The notes beneath the pieces are model-generated. The model saw only the letters and a list, made by a program, of their open reading frames with translations. It was not told the DNA's origin and made no database searches. From assembly GCA_046728115.1 (NCBI GenBank), contig JBKPDW010000343.1, positions 1 to 22,395 of the forward strand: a stretch of DNA of 22,395 bases. Reading direction: 5' to 3'. How positions within the stretch are numbered: the first letter of the stretch is position 1; each line of letters opens with the position of its first letter. Position numbers and translations under genes: made by a program. This document shows, piece by piece, positions 15,314-22,395 of the stretch. Source of the DNA: CAVSWN01 sp046728115 (GTDB taxonomy: Bacteria > Acidobacteriota > Vicinamibacteria > Vicinamibacterales > CAVVIG01).

Positions 15314-15400
15314 TGCCCGAGCACATCGAAGAGCACGCGAGCGGGCCAGAGCGACGCTCCGGCTGAAAGCCCCTCGCGCTCCAACCCGGTATGATGAGGC

Positions 15401-16510
15401 GTGCGAATCGGCATCGACGCCCGCAAAATGCACGATTTCGGGATCGGCACCTACATCCGGAATCTGCTGCGGCATCTGGCGCGAATCGACCAGGAGACCG
15501 AGTACGTCGTGCTCGCGCGGCCCGAGAATTGTCAGGCTGTCGCGGCGCTCGGTGCGAATTTTCGAACCGTCTCCGAGTCCTCGCCAACCTACTCCGTCGT
15601 CGAACAGCTGCGGATCCCGTTCGCGCTCCGCCGGGAACGCGTCGCGCTGTTCCACGCGCCGCACTACGTGCTGCCGCCGCTTGTACGCTGCCGCTCGGTC
15701 GTCACGATCCACGACTGCATCCACTTGATGTTCCCCCAGTACCTGCCGAACCGCCTCGCGCTCAAGTACGCGCACACGTCGATTCGACTGGCAGCTCGAC
15801 GCGCGACGCGGGTGATGACCGTGTCCGAAAGCTCGAAGCGCGACATCCTGCGGTTCGTCAACGTCCCGCCGGAGAAAATCGACGTCATCTACAACGCGTA
15901 CGACGAACGCTTCAGCGTCGAGCCGCGCGAAGAAGACGTCGTTCGCGTACGCGAGCGGTACCAATTGCACGACGAGTTCGTGCTCTATGCAGGCAACGTC
16001 AAGCCGCACAAGAATCTGGAGCGCCTCATCGCCGCATTCCATCTCGTGCGAGACCGCGGCCTGGATCATTTGAAGCTCGTGGTAATCGGCGACGAGATCT
16101 CGAAATACACGGCGCTCCGTCGCGCGGTGCACCGGCACCAGCTCCACAAATACGTCCGGTTCCTCGGCTACATGCCGGAGGAAACACTGGCCGTGATGTA
16201 CCGGCTGGCCGGCGTCTTCGTGTTTCCGTCGCTCTATGAAGGGTTCGGCCTGCCGCCGCTCGAAGCGATGGCGAGCGGAACGCCCGTGGTCACATCCAAC
16301 GTCTCGTCGCTGCCGGAAGTGGCGGGCGACGCAGCCGTCCTGACCGACCCGTACGATCCCGAGGCCATCGCCGACGGCATCCAGCGCGTCCTGACCGACG
16401 AAACGCTGCGCGCCGATCTGCGGCGCAGAGGCCTGGAGCGCGCCCATCAGTTCTCGTGGGAGAAATCCGTTCGGCGCGTCCGCGCAATCTACGCGGAGGC
16501 CGTCCGCTAG
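15401..16510 (+). CDS. GT4-family glycosyltransferase, MRIGIDAR type
   Basis: A 369-residue GT-B glycosyltransferase. The first strand MRIGIDARKM is followed by the glycine-containing acceptor loop DFGIGTY (12-18), then VVTIHDCIHL (100-109). The donor domain begins VLYAGNVKPHKN (194-205), and the E-x7-E motif runs from Glu280 to Glu288 (EGFGLPPLE), followed by ASGTPVVTSNVSSLPEVAGDAA. This last stretch is close to that of the 12289 gene, so the two appear related by duplication. The start is GTG at 15401, chosen for the family N-terminus although the ribosome site is poor. The stop overlaps the next start by one base. Confidence 0.92.
   Translation: MRIGIDARKMHDFGIGTYIRNLLRHLARIDQETEYVVLARPENCQAVAALGANFRTVSESSPTYSVVEQLRIPFALRRERVALFHAPHYVLPPLVRCRSVVTIHDCIHLMFPQYLPNRLALKYAHTSIRLAARRATRVMTVSESSKRDILRFVNVPPEKIDVIYNAYDERFSVEPREEDVVRVRERYQLHDEFVLYAGNVKPHKNLERLIAAFHLVRDRGLDHLKLVVIGDEISKYTALRRAVHRHQLHKYVRFLGYMPEETLAVMYRLAGVFVFPSLYEGFGLPPLEAMASGTPVVTSNVSSLPEVAGDAAVLTDPYDPEAIADGIQRVLTDETLRADLRRRGLERAHQFSWEKSVRRVRAIYAEAVR
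16495..16499 (+). promoter_or_regulatory. Ribosome binding site for the GTG start at 16510
   Basis: GGAGG at 16495-16499 is ten bases before the GTG at 16510, whose first base is the last base of the preceding TAG stop. It supports that start over a longer reading from 16456. Confidence 0.5.
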
Positions 16511-17589
16511 TGCGCCTGGCGTTCGTGCACGACTGGCTGACCGGCATGCGCGGCGGCGAGAAGGCGCTCGAAGTGCTGTGCGAGCGGTTTCCGGACGCCG
16601 AGCTCTTCACGCTGGTTCACGTCCGCGGGTCGGTTTCCCCGACGATCGAACGCCTGGGGCCGCACACCTCGTTCATCCAGCATCTGCCGCTCGTCAGGCG
16701 GTTCTATCGCCACTATCTCCCGCTCTTTCCGCTGGCCATCGAGCAGTTCAATTTCGATCGCTTCGACGCGGTCGTCAGTCTCAGCCATTGCTGCGCAAAA
16801 TCGATCGTGCGCCCGGGCTGCGTGCAGCACCTCTGCTACTGCCTGACGCCGATGCGCTATGCGTGGGACCAGTTCGATGCCTATTTCGGACCAGACCGGA
16901 TCGGGCGGCTCGGAACCTCGCTCATGCGGCCCATGATGGCCAGCCTGGCTCGCTGGGACCGCGACACGGCCGACCGCGTAGACCGCTATGTCGCTATCTC
17001 TCACTATGTTGCGGGGAGGATCGGCCGATACTATAATCGCGAGGCGACTGTGGTCTATCCGCCCGTTGACACCGATTTCTTTCACCCCGATCAAACCGAG
17101 CCCGAGCGCTTCGCGCTCATCGTCTCGGCTCTGGTCCCGTACAAGCGAGTTGACGTGGCCATCGACGCCTGCCAGTCGGCGGGTGTGCCGTTGAAAATCG
17201 TCGGCGACGGACCCGAGCGGATGCGGCTCGAACGACGCGCGGCCAACGGCGTCGAGTTCCTCGGGCGTTTGCCAGATGTGGACGTTCGCACCTTGTATCG
17301 CCGAGCATCAGTCACGCTACTGCCCGGCGAGGAAGATTTCGGCATCGTCCCACTCGAGGCGGCGGCGTGCGGGCGCCCGGTCGTGGCGCTCAACCGAGGG
17401 GGAACGGTTGAAACCGTCATTCCGGGGACGACGGGCACGCTCGTCGATGACCTTTCGCCGGAAGCCTTCGCGGACGGTATCGCCGCCACGATCGATCGCA
17501 CGTTCGATCGCGCCGGCATTCGCGCCCACGCGCAGCGGTTCAGTCGACAGCGTTTCGGCGACGAGATGGCCGCCCTCATTTCATGCTGA
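16510..17589 (+). CDS. GT4-family glycosyltransferase, GGEK/WbaZ-like type
   Basis: A 359-residue GT-B glycosyltransferase of a different branch from the other three GT4 proteins here. The N-terminus (VRLAFVHDWLTGMRGGEK) carries the GGEK loop at 15-18, which takes the place of the acceptor glycine loop; CYCLTPMRYAWD follows at about 110-121. The donor domain has VYPPVDTDFF (182-191), the basic Lys212-Arg213 pair and E-x7-E from Glu275 to Glu283 (EDFGIVPLE). Proteins of this kind include mannosyltransferases of O-antigen pathways (WbaZ), but donor assignment by similarity is unreliable. The GTG start at 16510 is supported by GGAGG upstream. The last seven bases overlap the phosphotransferase gene. 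Confidence 0.91.
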   Translation: MRLAFVHDWLTGMRGGEKALEVLCERFPDAELFTLVHVRGSVSPTIERLGPHTSFIQHLPLVRRFYRHYLPLFPLAIEQFNFDRFDAVVSLSHCCAKSIVRPGCVQHLCYCLTPMRYAWDQFDAYFGPDRIGRLGTSLMRPMMASLARWDRDTADRVDRYVAISHYVAGRIGRYYNREATVVYPPVDTDFFHPDQTEPERFALIVSALVPYKRVDVAIDACQSAGVPLKIVGDGPERMRLERRAANGVEFLGRLPDVDVRTLYRRASVTLLPGEEDFGIVPLEAAACGRPVVALNRGGTVETVIPGTTGTLVDDLSPEAFADGIAATIDRTFDRAGIRAHAQRFSRQRFGDEMAALISC

Positions 17590-19019
17590 ATCGTCACAAT
17601 CGTCTTCTCGTCACGATCTACGTGCTGTCCGATGCGCTCATCGGCATGGCTGCGTTCATCGTCGCGTACGCGCTGAGGTTCCACACAGGGCTGCCGGTTC
17701 CCCGGGGCGTTCCTCCGCTCGGGCAGTACATCAACGTCCTGCCGTTCATCGCGGCGCTGGTGCCTCTCGGATTCCAGCTGCAGGGTCTTTACGCGTTGCG
17801 ACGCGGACGCTCGCGCGTGGACGACTTCTTTGCAGTCTTCGTCGGAACCATCCTGGCCGTGGTGTTCGGCATCGTCGTCACGTTGTACGTGCAGACCTAT
17901 CTCGTCGACAGCGCCGCGAAGGTTCGCGGCGCCTACGAGGTGTCGCAGGGTGTCTGGGCGATCTTTCTCATCGTCAACGTCGGACTCGCCTATGCGTCAC
18001 GCGAACTTGTCCGCGAGATCCTGGAACGGCGCTGGCGCGCCGGCATCGGACTGAAGCGGATTCTGATTGCAGGCTCGGGCGAACTGGGACGCCTCGTGGC
18101 CGACCGGATCCTCGAGCATCGCGAGCTTGGTTATCAGATCGTCGGCTTCGTCGACGACAAGGCGGCCGGCGACCATCTCGGCTACCGCGGCCTCCCGCTG
18201 CTCGGCACGATTGAGGAAGCGGCCGACATCGCTGTGCGCGAAGCGATCGATCACCTGTACGTGGCGTTGCCGCCCGATCAGCACGTGCAGATGCTGCAAC
18301 TCATCGAGAACACCAGCCGCGAGTGCGTGGACGTGAAGGTTGTGCCCGACCTGCTGCAGGTGATCGCGCTGCGCGCGCGTCTCGAAGATCTCGACGGCGT
18401 TCCGGTCATCAACATCAACGATGTCCCGCTCCAGGGGTTCAACTCGATTGTCAAGCGCGGCATCGACGTCGTTATCTCGACGATCGCGCTGCTCATCCTC
18501 GCAGTCCCGATCGGCATCATCGCGGGGCTCGTCCGGCTGACCTCGCGCGGCGCGGTGTTCTATCGCCAGGAGCGGATGGGGCTCGATGGCAAGTCGTTCA
18601 TGATCTACAAGTTCCGGTCTATGTACGACGACGCCGAGGCGAACACCGGGCCCGTGTTTGCGAGCGAAGACGATCCACGGCGCACCCCGATAGGCCGCCA
18701 GCTCCGCCGGTCGAACCTGGATGAACTGCCCCAACTCTGGAATGTACTCAAGGGCGACATGTCAATCGTCGGACCGAGGCCCGAGCGGCCGCCTTTCGTC
18801 GCCCAGTTCAAAGACAAGATTCCGCAGTACATGCTTCGCCACAAGGTCAAGTCGGGCATCACGGGTTGGGCGCAGGTCAACGGCTGGCGCGGCAACACCT
18901 CGATCGAAAAGCGCATCGAATACGACCTGTACTACATCGAGAACTGGTCGGTACGTCTCGACCTGAAGATCATGTGGCTGACGCTCCTCCGCGGTTTCTT
19001 CCACAAGCACGCTTACTGA
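17583..19019 (+). CDS. Undecaprenyl-phosphate sugar-1-phosphate transferase (WcaJ-type)
   Basis: Starts glycan assembly by moving a sugar-1-phosphate from a UDP-sugar to undecaprenyl phosphate in the inner membrane. The 478-residue product has the large-subfamily layout: four N-terminal membrane segments (about 8-31, 50-70, 84-106, 122-140), a Rossmann-like domain with GSGELGR (164-170), then a re-entrant membrane helix (about 291-318) and the catalytic domain with YRQERMG (327-333), KFRSM (343-347), DELPQLWNVLKGDMS (380-394) and GPRPE (397-401). Members often transfer glucose-1-P, others galactose-1-P; the donor here is not determined. It begins at ATG 17583 inside the previous gene's last codons, so it is part of the glycosyltransferase operon. 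Confidence 0.94.
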   Translation: MLNRHNRLLVTIYVLSDALIGMAAFIVAYALRFHTGLPVPRGVPPLGQYINVLPFIAALVPLGFQLQGLYALRRGRSRVDDFFAVFVGTILAVVFGIVVTLYVQTYLVDSAAKVRGAYEVSQGVWAIFLIVNVGLAYASRELVREILERRWRAGIGLKRILIAGSGELGRLVADRILEHRELGYQIVGFVDDKAAGDHLGYRGLPLLGTIEEAADIAVREAIDHLYVALPPDQHVQMLQLIENTSRECVDVKVVPDLLQVIALRARLEDLDGVPVININDVPLQGFNSIVKRGIDVVISTIALLILAVPIGIIAGLVRLTSRGAVFYRQERMGLDGKSFMIYKFRSMYDDAEANTGPVFASEDDPRRTPIGRQLRRSNLDELPQLWNVLKGDMSIVGPRPERPPFVAQFKDKIPQYMLRHKVKSGITGWAQVNGWRGNTSIEKRIEYDLYYIENWSVRLDLKIMWLTLLRGFFHKHAY

Positions 19020-19053
19020 GCGCCTCCGCGCGGTCCAGACGACATTGCCCGGT

Positions 19054-19110
19054 CGAAGCACGAACCGCGAACAAGACTGAGCGTGCCATTTCGTGTTTCG
19101 TGTTTTCGTG
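19054..19110. repeat. TTTCGTG heptads with inverted partner before uxs
   Basis: The right arm has TTTCGTG at 19089-19095, 19096-19102 (written GTTTCGTG with its neighbour) and 19104-19110 (one extra T between). The left arm repeats CGAA every seven bases (19054-19057, 19061-19064, 19068-19071), including GCACGAA and CCGCGAA, which are inverted relatives of the right-arm word. The core between is about 17 bp. The element lies in the 104-bp gap between the phosphotransferase and UDP-glucuronate decarboxylase genes and ends 13 bases before the ATG. No clear promoter was found in the gap. Confidence 0.65.
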
Positions 19111-19123
19111 ACGGATCGGATCT

Positions 19124-20065
19124 ATGAAACAGCGCATCGTCATCACCGGCGCCGCGGGGTTCATCGGCTCTCATCTGGCGGAAACGCTGCTCGATCGCGA
19201 TTACGCGGTGATTGGCATCGATAACCTGCTGACGGGCGACACCTCCAATATCTCGCATCTCGCCAACCGCGACTTCTCGTTCATCAAACACGACGTCACG
19301 AACTACATCTACATCGACGGCCCCGTGGACTTCGTGCTCCACTGGGCCAGCCCGGCGAGCCCGATCGACTACCTCGAACTGCCGATCCCGACGCTCAAGG
19401 TCGGCGCGCTCGGGACGCACAAGGCGCTTGGCCTCGCGAAGGCCAAAGGCGCGAAGTTCGTGCTTGCGTCAACGTCAGAGGTGTACGGCGATCCGCTCGA
19501 GCACCCGCAGAAGGAGACCTACTGGGGCAACGTGAACCCGGTCGGGCCCCGAGGCGTGTACGACGAGGCCAAGCGCTTCGCCGAAGCGATGACGATGGCG
19601 TACCACCGGTATCACGGTGTGGATACGAAGATCGTGCGGATCTTCAACACGTACGGTCCGCGGATGCGGGTGAACGACGGCCGCGCGGTCCCGGCCTTCA
19701 TGTCGCAAGCGCTGCGTAACGAGGACGTCACGGTATTCGGGGACGGCTTGCAGACTCGGAGCTTCACCTACATCACCGACCTCGTCGACGGCATCATCCG
19801 CCTGATGCTGTCCAACGAGAACGACCCGGTGAACATCGGCAACCCGCGCGAGATGACGATCAAGGAGATCGCCGAGACGATCATCCGCATGACCGGCTCG
19901 TCGAGCCGCATCGTCTACAAGCCGCTGCCGACCGACGATCCGAAACAGCGCCGGCCCGACATCACGCGCGCGCGCAGCCTACTGGGTTGGGAACCGAAGG
20001 TCGCCCTCGAGGAAGGGCTTGTGAAGACGACGGAGTACTTCAGGACCAAGGTTCGAAAAATCTAG
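19124..20065 (+). CDS. uxs: UDP-glucuronate decarboxylase (UDP-xylose synthase)
   Basis: Converts UDP-glucuronate to UDP-xylose by oxidation, decarboxylation and reduction with bound NAD. The 313-residue extended short-chain dehydrogenase has the NAD motif GAAGFIGSH (9-17), Asp33, the family-specific segments HWASPASP (73-80) and STSEVYGDP (116-124), GPRGVYDEAKR (141-151) with catalytic Tyr146 and Lys150, and YGPRM. ASPASP and GPRGVYDEAKR are the hallmark of UXS enzymes and argue against dTDP-glucose dehydratase or GalE. Together with ugd (10950-12251) it completes the path from UDP-Glc to UDP-Xyl, although the two genes are at opposite ends of the locus. It follows the phosphotransferase gene after a 104-bp gap with a heptad element. 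Confidence 0.94.
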   Translation: MKQRIVITGAAGFIGSHLAETLLDRDYAVIGIDNLLTGDTSNISHLANRDFSFIKHDVTNYIYIDGPVDFVLHWASPASPIDYLELPIPTLKVGALGTHKALGLAKAKGAKFVLASTSEVYGDPLEHPQKETYWGNVNPVGPRGVYDEAKRFAEAMTMAYHRYHGVDTKIVRIFNTYGPRMRVNDGRAVPAFMSQALRNEDVTVFGDGLQTRSFTYITDLVDGIIRLMLSNENDPVNIGNPREMTIKEIAETIIRMTGSSSRIVYKPLPTDDPKQRRPDITRARSLLGWEPKVALEEGLVKTTEYFRTKVRKI

Positions 20066-20143
20066 CGCCCTGAGAAGCCTCACCCCGTGACGAATGTCCT
20101 GCACCAGTCCTGCGAACGGCCGCCCCTGGCGTTGTCAATCCGA

Positions 20144-20419
20144 TCAGCGCGGGGGGGCGAACCGTTCCAGGGCACGCGCCCGCTTCTCGGCTGCCACCTC
20201 TTCGCGATTCTTCGGCTCGGCAGTTGTGGTCAGCGAGTCGATCAGACGACGCGCGACGTCCGCCACCTCGTCGATGGCGCGATCGAACGCCTCCTCGTTG
20301 GCCTTTGAGGGTTTGTTGAAGCCGCTCAACTTGCGAACGAACTGCAGCGAGGCTGCGCGGACCTCCTCGTCGGTCGCAGGCGGATCGAAGTTGAAGAGCG
20401 TTTTGATGTTTCTGCACAT
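20144..20419 (-). CDS. DUF2277 domain protein
   Basis: A 91-residue soluble protein matching the DUF2277 family by its opening MCRNIKTLFNFDPPAT and the core EEVRAASLQFVRKLSGFNKPS. No function is established for this family. The ATG at 20419-20417 gives the family start; a longer reading to 20470 has no support. The charged, helix-rich C-terminus (about 60-91) has no signal peptide or membrane segment. It converges with the UDP-glucuronate decarboxylase gene and lies 66 bp downstream of ettA in the same direction, so co-transcription with ettA is possible. The 78-bp convergent gap on its other side shows no clear terminator. Confidence 0.82.
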   Translation of the reverse strand: MCRNIKTLFNFDPPATDEEVRAASLQFVRKLSGFNKPSKANEEAFDRAIDEVADVARRLIDSLTTTAEPKNREEVAAEKRARALERFAPPR

Positions 20420-20485
20420 ATTGATCTCGCTCGGCTGAAGGCTTCGCGCTGTGACTCCCGAGGACGCCACACCGAAACAGCCGCG

Positions 20486-22162
20486 TTACGATCTCGTCAG
20501 CTTCCGATATTTGATCCGGTGCGGCTGATCGGCCGCCGCGCCCAGACGGCGCCTCCGATCGGCTTCGTAGTCCTGATAGTTCCCCTCGAACCAGACGACC
20601 TGGCTGTCGCCCTCGAATGCCAGCATATGCGTCGCGATCCGATCGAGAAACCAGCGGTCATGGCTGATGACGACGGCGCACCCGGCAAACCCGAGGAGGG
20701 CTTCCTCGAGCGCGCGCAGTGTGTCGACATCGAGGTCGTTCGTGGGCTCATCGAGCAGCAGCAGATTGCTTCCCTTCTTCAGCAATTTCGCCAGGTGCAC
20801 GCGGTTGCGCTCTCCACCCGATAGCGTGCCCACCTTCCGCTGCTGCGACGCGCCTTTGAAATTGAACCACGAGACGTAGGCGCGCGAGGCAAGCTTCCGC
20901 TTTCCCAGTTCCACTTCGTCCTGGCCGCCGGAGATCTCCTCCCACACGGTCTTGTTCGGGCTGAGCGCCTCGCGGCTTTGATCCACGTAGCCGATCTGCA
21001 CGGTCTCTCCGAGCTTCAAGGTGCCGGCATCGGGTTGTTCCTGTCCCGTGATCATCCGGAACAGCGTCGTCTTCCCTGCACCGTTTGGCCCGATGACGCC
21101 GACGATGCCGCCGCGCGGCAACGTGAAGTTGAGGTTGTCGATCAGCAGATTGTCACCATACCCCTTCCTGAGATTCCGCGCTTCGACGACGACGTCGCCA
21201 AGACGAGGCCCGGGGGCGATGTAGATTTCGGCCGTTTCAATTTTCTGTGCGGTTTCTTCGCGGAGCAGATCCTCGTACGCGTTGAGTCGAGCCTTGCCTT
21301 TCGCCTGCCGCGCGCGCGGCGACATTCGAATCCACTCCAGCTCCCGTTCGAGCGTTCGCTGACGCTTCGTCTCGGCCTTTTCCTCCTGTGCCAGCCGCTG
21401 CTGCTTCTGGTCGAGCCACGACGAATAGTTGCCCTCCCATGGGATGCCGTGACCGCGATCGAGCTCGAGAATCCACCCGGCGACATTGTCCAGGAAGTAG
21501 CGATCGTGGGTGACGGCGACGACCGTGCCCGCATAATCCTTCAGGAAGCGCTCGAGCCACGCGACGGATTCGGCGTCGAGATGGTTGGTCGGCTCATCGA
21601 GCAGCAGCAGGTCCGGAGACTGCAGCAGCAGGCGACAGAGCGCGACGCGCCGCCGTTCGCCGCCGGACAGCGTCGTCACGTCCGCGTCGGGAGAAGGCAG
21701 CCGCAGCGCGTCCATCGCCAGCTCGAGGCGCGAATCGAGATCCCAGGCATTTGCCGCGTCGATCTTGTCCTGGATGCGCGACTGCTCGTCCATGACCTTC
21801 TCCATCTCCTCGGGAGAGAGGTCTTCGCCGAGTTTGGCGTTCACGTCGTCGTACCGCGTCAGCAGCGCCTTGATTGGAGCCACGCCGTCCTCGACGTTGC
21901 CCAGTACGTTCTTGGTGGGATCGAGGACCGGCTCCTGATGGAGGAAGCCGATCGAGATCCCGTCGGCCGGAAACGCCTCGCCGAGAAAACTCGTGTCCTC
22001 GCCCGCCATGATCTTCAGGAGCGAGCTCTTGCCGGCCCCATTCAAACCGAGCACGCCGATCTTCGCGCCGAAATAAAAGGACAGCCAGATGTCCTCGAGC
22101 ACTTTTGCGTCGGGCGGATGAACCTTCCCGAGGTCTTTCATCGTGTAAATGAACTGAGGCAT
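20486..22162 (-). CDS. ettA: Energy-dependent translational throttle protein EttA (ABC-F)
   Basis: An ABC-F ATPase that binds the ribosomal E site and adjusts the first elongation step to the cell's ATP/ADP ratio. The 558-residue length and motif order match EttA: the N-terminus MPQFIYTMKDLGKVHPP, Walker A GLNGAGKS (39-46), the EttA-type arm insertion (about 88-140), signature LSGGER (165-170), Walker B glutamate Glu190, the linker or PtIM region with charged helices (about 245-305), second Walker A GPNGAGKT (358-365), signature LSGGER (447-452) and Glu472. No membrane segments are present. The start is ATG at 22162-22160. The upstream sequence holds a TTCAGAT heptad array 18 bases before the start, where leader or promoter would be expected; I could not identify a promoter. 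Confidence 0.96.
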   Translation of the reverse strand: MPQFIYTMKDLGKVHPPDAKVLEDIWLSFYFGAKIGVLGLNGAGKSSLLKIMAGEDTSFLGEAFPADGISIGFLHQEPVLDPTKNVLGNVEDGVAPIKALLTRYDDVNAKLGEDLSPEEMEKVMDEQSRIQDKIDAANAWDLDSRLELAMDALRLPSPDADVTTLSGGERRRVALCRLLLQSPDLLLLDEPTNHLDAESVAWLERFLKDYAGTVVAVTHDRYFLDNVAGWILELDRGHGIPWEGNYSSWLDQKQQRLAQEEKAETKRQRTLERELEWIRMSPRARQAKGKARLNAYEDLLREETAQKIETAEIYIAPGPRLGDVVVEARNLRKGYGDNLLIDNLNFTLPRGGIVGVIGPNGAGKTTLFRMITGQEQPDAGTLKLGETVQIGYVDQSREALSPNKTVWEEISGGQDEVELGKRKLASRAYVSWFNFKGASQQRKVGTLSGGERNRVHLAKLLKKGSNLLLLDEPTNDLDVDTLRALEEALLGFAGCAVVISHDRWFLDRIATHMLAFEGDSQVVWFEGNYQDYEADRRRRLGAAADQPHRIKYRKLTRS

Positions 22163-22395
22163 AAATCGTGAACTGGCAGTTCAGAAGTCAGAGTTCAGAT
22201 TTCAGATTGATTTCAGACTTGGGTCACTGCAACAGGGCAGATTCAGAACGATGACCTAGTTCGACTTTGTCAGATCGCTGAAATAGTTCGCGTTTCGCGC
22301 GTGATCTGAATTGAGGACATTGTACTTGTCGTCGTCGTTTGGTACGGTGCAGCGCGGTGGTCGACCACACGGCCACGGCGCGCATTCAGCGACTC
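22163..22395. other. Gene-free right edge upstream of ettA
   Basis: The 233 bp between ettA and the window edge contain the heptad array at 22180-22207, an isolated inverted word ATCTGAA (22304-22310) and a perfect 12-bp palindrome GTGGTCGACCAC (22357-22368). The ettA promoter should lie here, but no good -35/-10 pair was found. An open frame starts with GTG at 22357 and runs 13 codons to the edge; it may be a gene start but cannot be judged. Confidence 0.4.
22180..22207. repeat. TTCAGAT heptad array upstream of ettA
   Basis: Four heptads stand in register: TTCAGAA (22180-22186), GTCAGAG (22187-22193), TTCAGAT (22194-22200) and TTCAGAT (22201-22207). A related TGATTTCAGACTT follows to 22220. 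The inverted word ATCTGAA occurs about 100 bp further on (22304-22310). The word is the same as at 1912-1925 and close to the GAAGTCA array at 4286. Confidence 0.7.

Noticed and set aside
15390..15395. TATGAT as the -10 of a promoter for the GT4 gene at 15401
   Set aside because: No acceptable -35 hexamer lies 16-19 bp upstream, and the start codon would be at or before the predicted transcription start.
15143..16447. A 434-codon open frame opposite the GT4 gene at 15401
   Set aside because: Antisense shadow; the plus-strand frame carries both GT-B domains and the E-x7-E motif.

Overview
The window is GC-rich chromosomal DNA, packed with overlapping genes on both strands, from a Gram-negative-type bacterium. 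No transposase, integrase, phage gene, CRISPR array, tRNA or rRNA was seen. The gene set, the frequent GTG/TTG starts and the odd short-word repeats between genes fit an uncultured Acidobacteriota (perhaps Vicinamibacteria). That placement is inference from general familiarity, not from a marker gene.

Layout: (1) 1-1908: the N-terminal half of the GTPase Der leaves to the left; divergent from it are an HU/IHF-like protein and an M50 (site-2-protease-like) membrane peptidase. (2) 1958-8107, minus strand: yicC, gmk, rpoZ, coaBC, a family-4 uracil-DNA glycosylase and priA, read in that order and mostly overlapping. (3) 8175-12251, minus strand: UDP-glucose 6-dehydrogenase, UDP-glucose 4-epimerase and an MsbA/PglK-like ABC exporter. 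(4) 12289-20065, plus strand: three related GT4 glycosyltransferases, a GT2, a fourth GT4 of another type, a WcaJ-type polyprenyl-phosphate sugar-1-phosphate transferase and UDP-glucuronate decarboxylase. (5) 20144-22162, minus strand: a small DUF2277 protein and the ABC-F factor EttA, then a 233-bp gene-free end.

Regions 3 and 4 form a divergent surface-glycan locus. Ugd makes UDP-GlcA, the decarboxylase turns it into UDP-xylose, GalE balances UDP-Glc/UDP-Gal, the phosphotransferase loads the first sugar on the lipid carrier and five glycosyltransferases extend it. No Wzx flippase, Wzy polymerase or Wzz is present, so the ABC exporter next to galE is the only candidate translocator in view.

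The most unusual feature is a dispersed set of short arrays of 7-bp (once 8-bp) words, usually a different word at each site: CAGCCAT, TTCAGAW, GAAGTCA, TGGTAATT, CCCAATC, TTTCGTG. At most sites the word reappears in inverted orientation a few tens of bases away, so the element could fold as a long-armed hairpin. Two arrays lie inside coding sequence, both where a protein has an interdomain linker (Der and a GT4), and two others supply the last codons or stop codon of udg and rpoZ. They resemble in style the heptameric STRR repeats known from filamentous cyanobacteria, but nothing here explains how they arise or spread.
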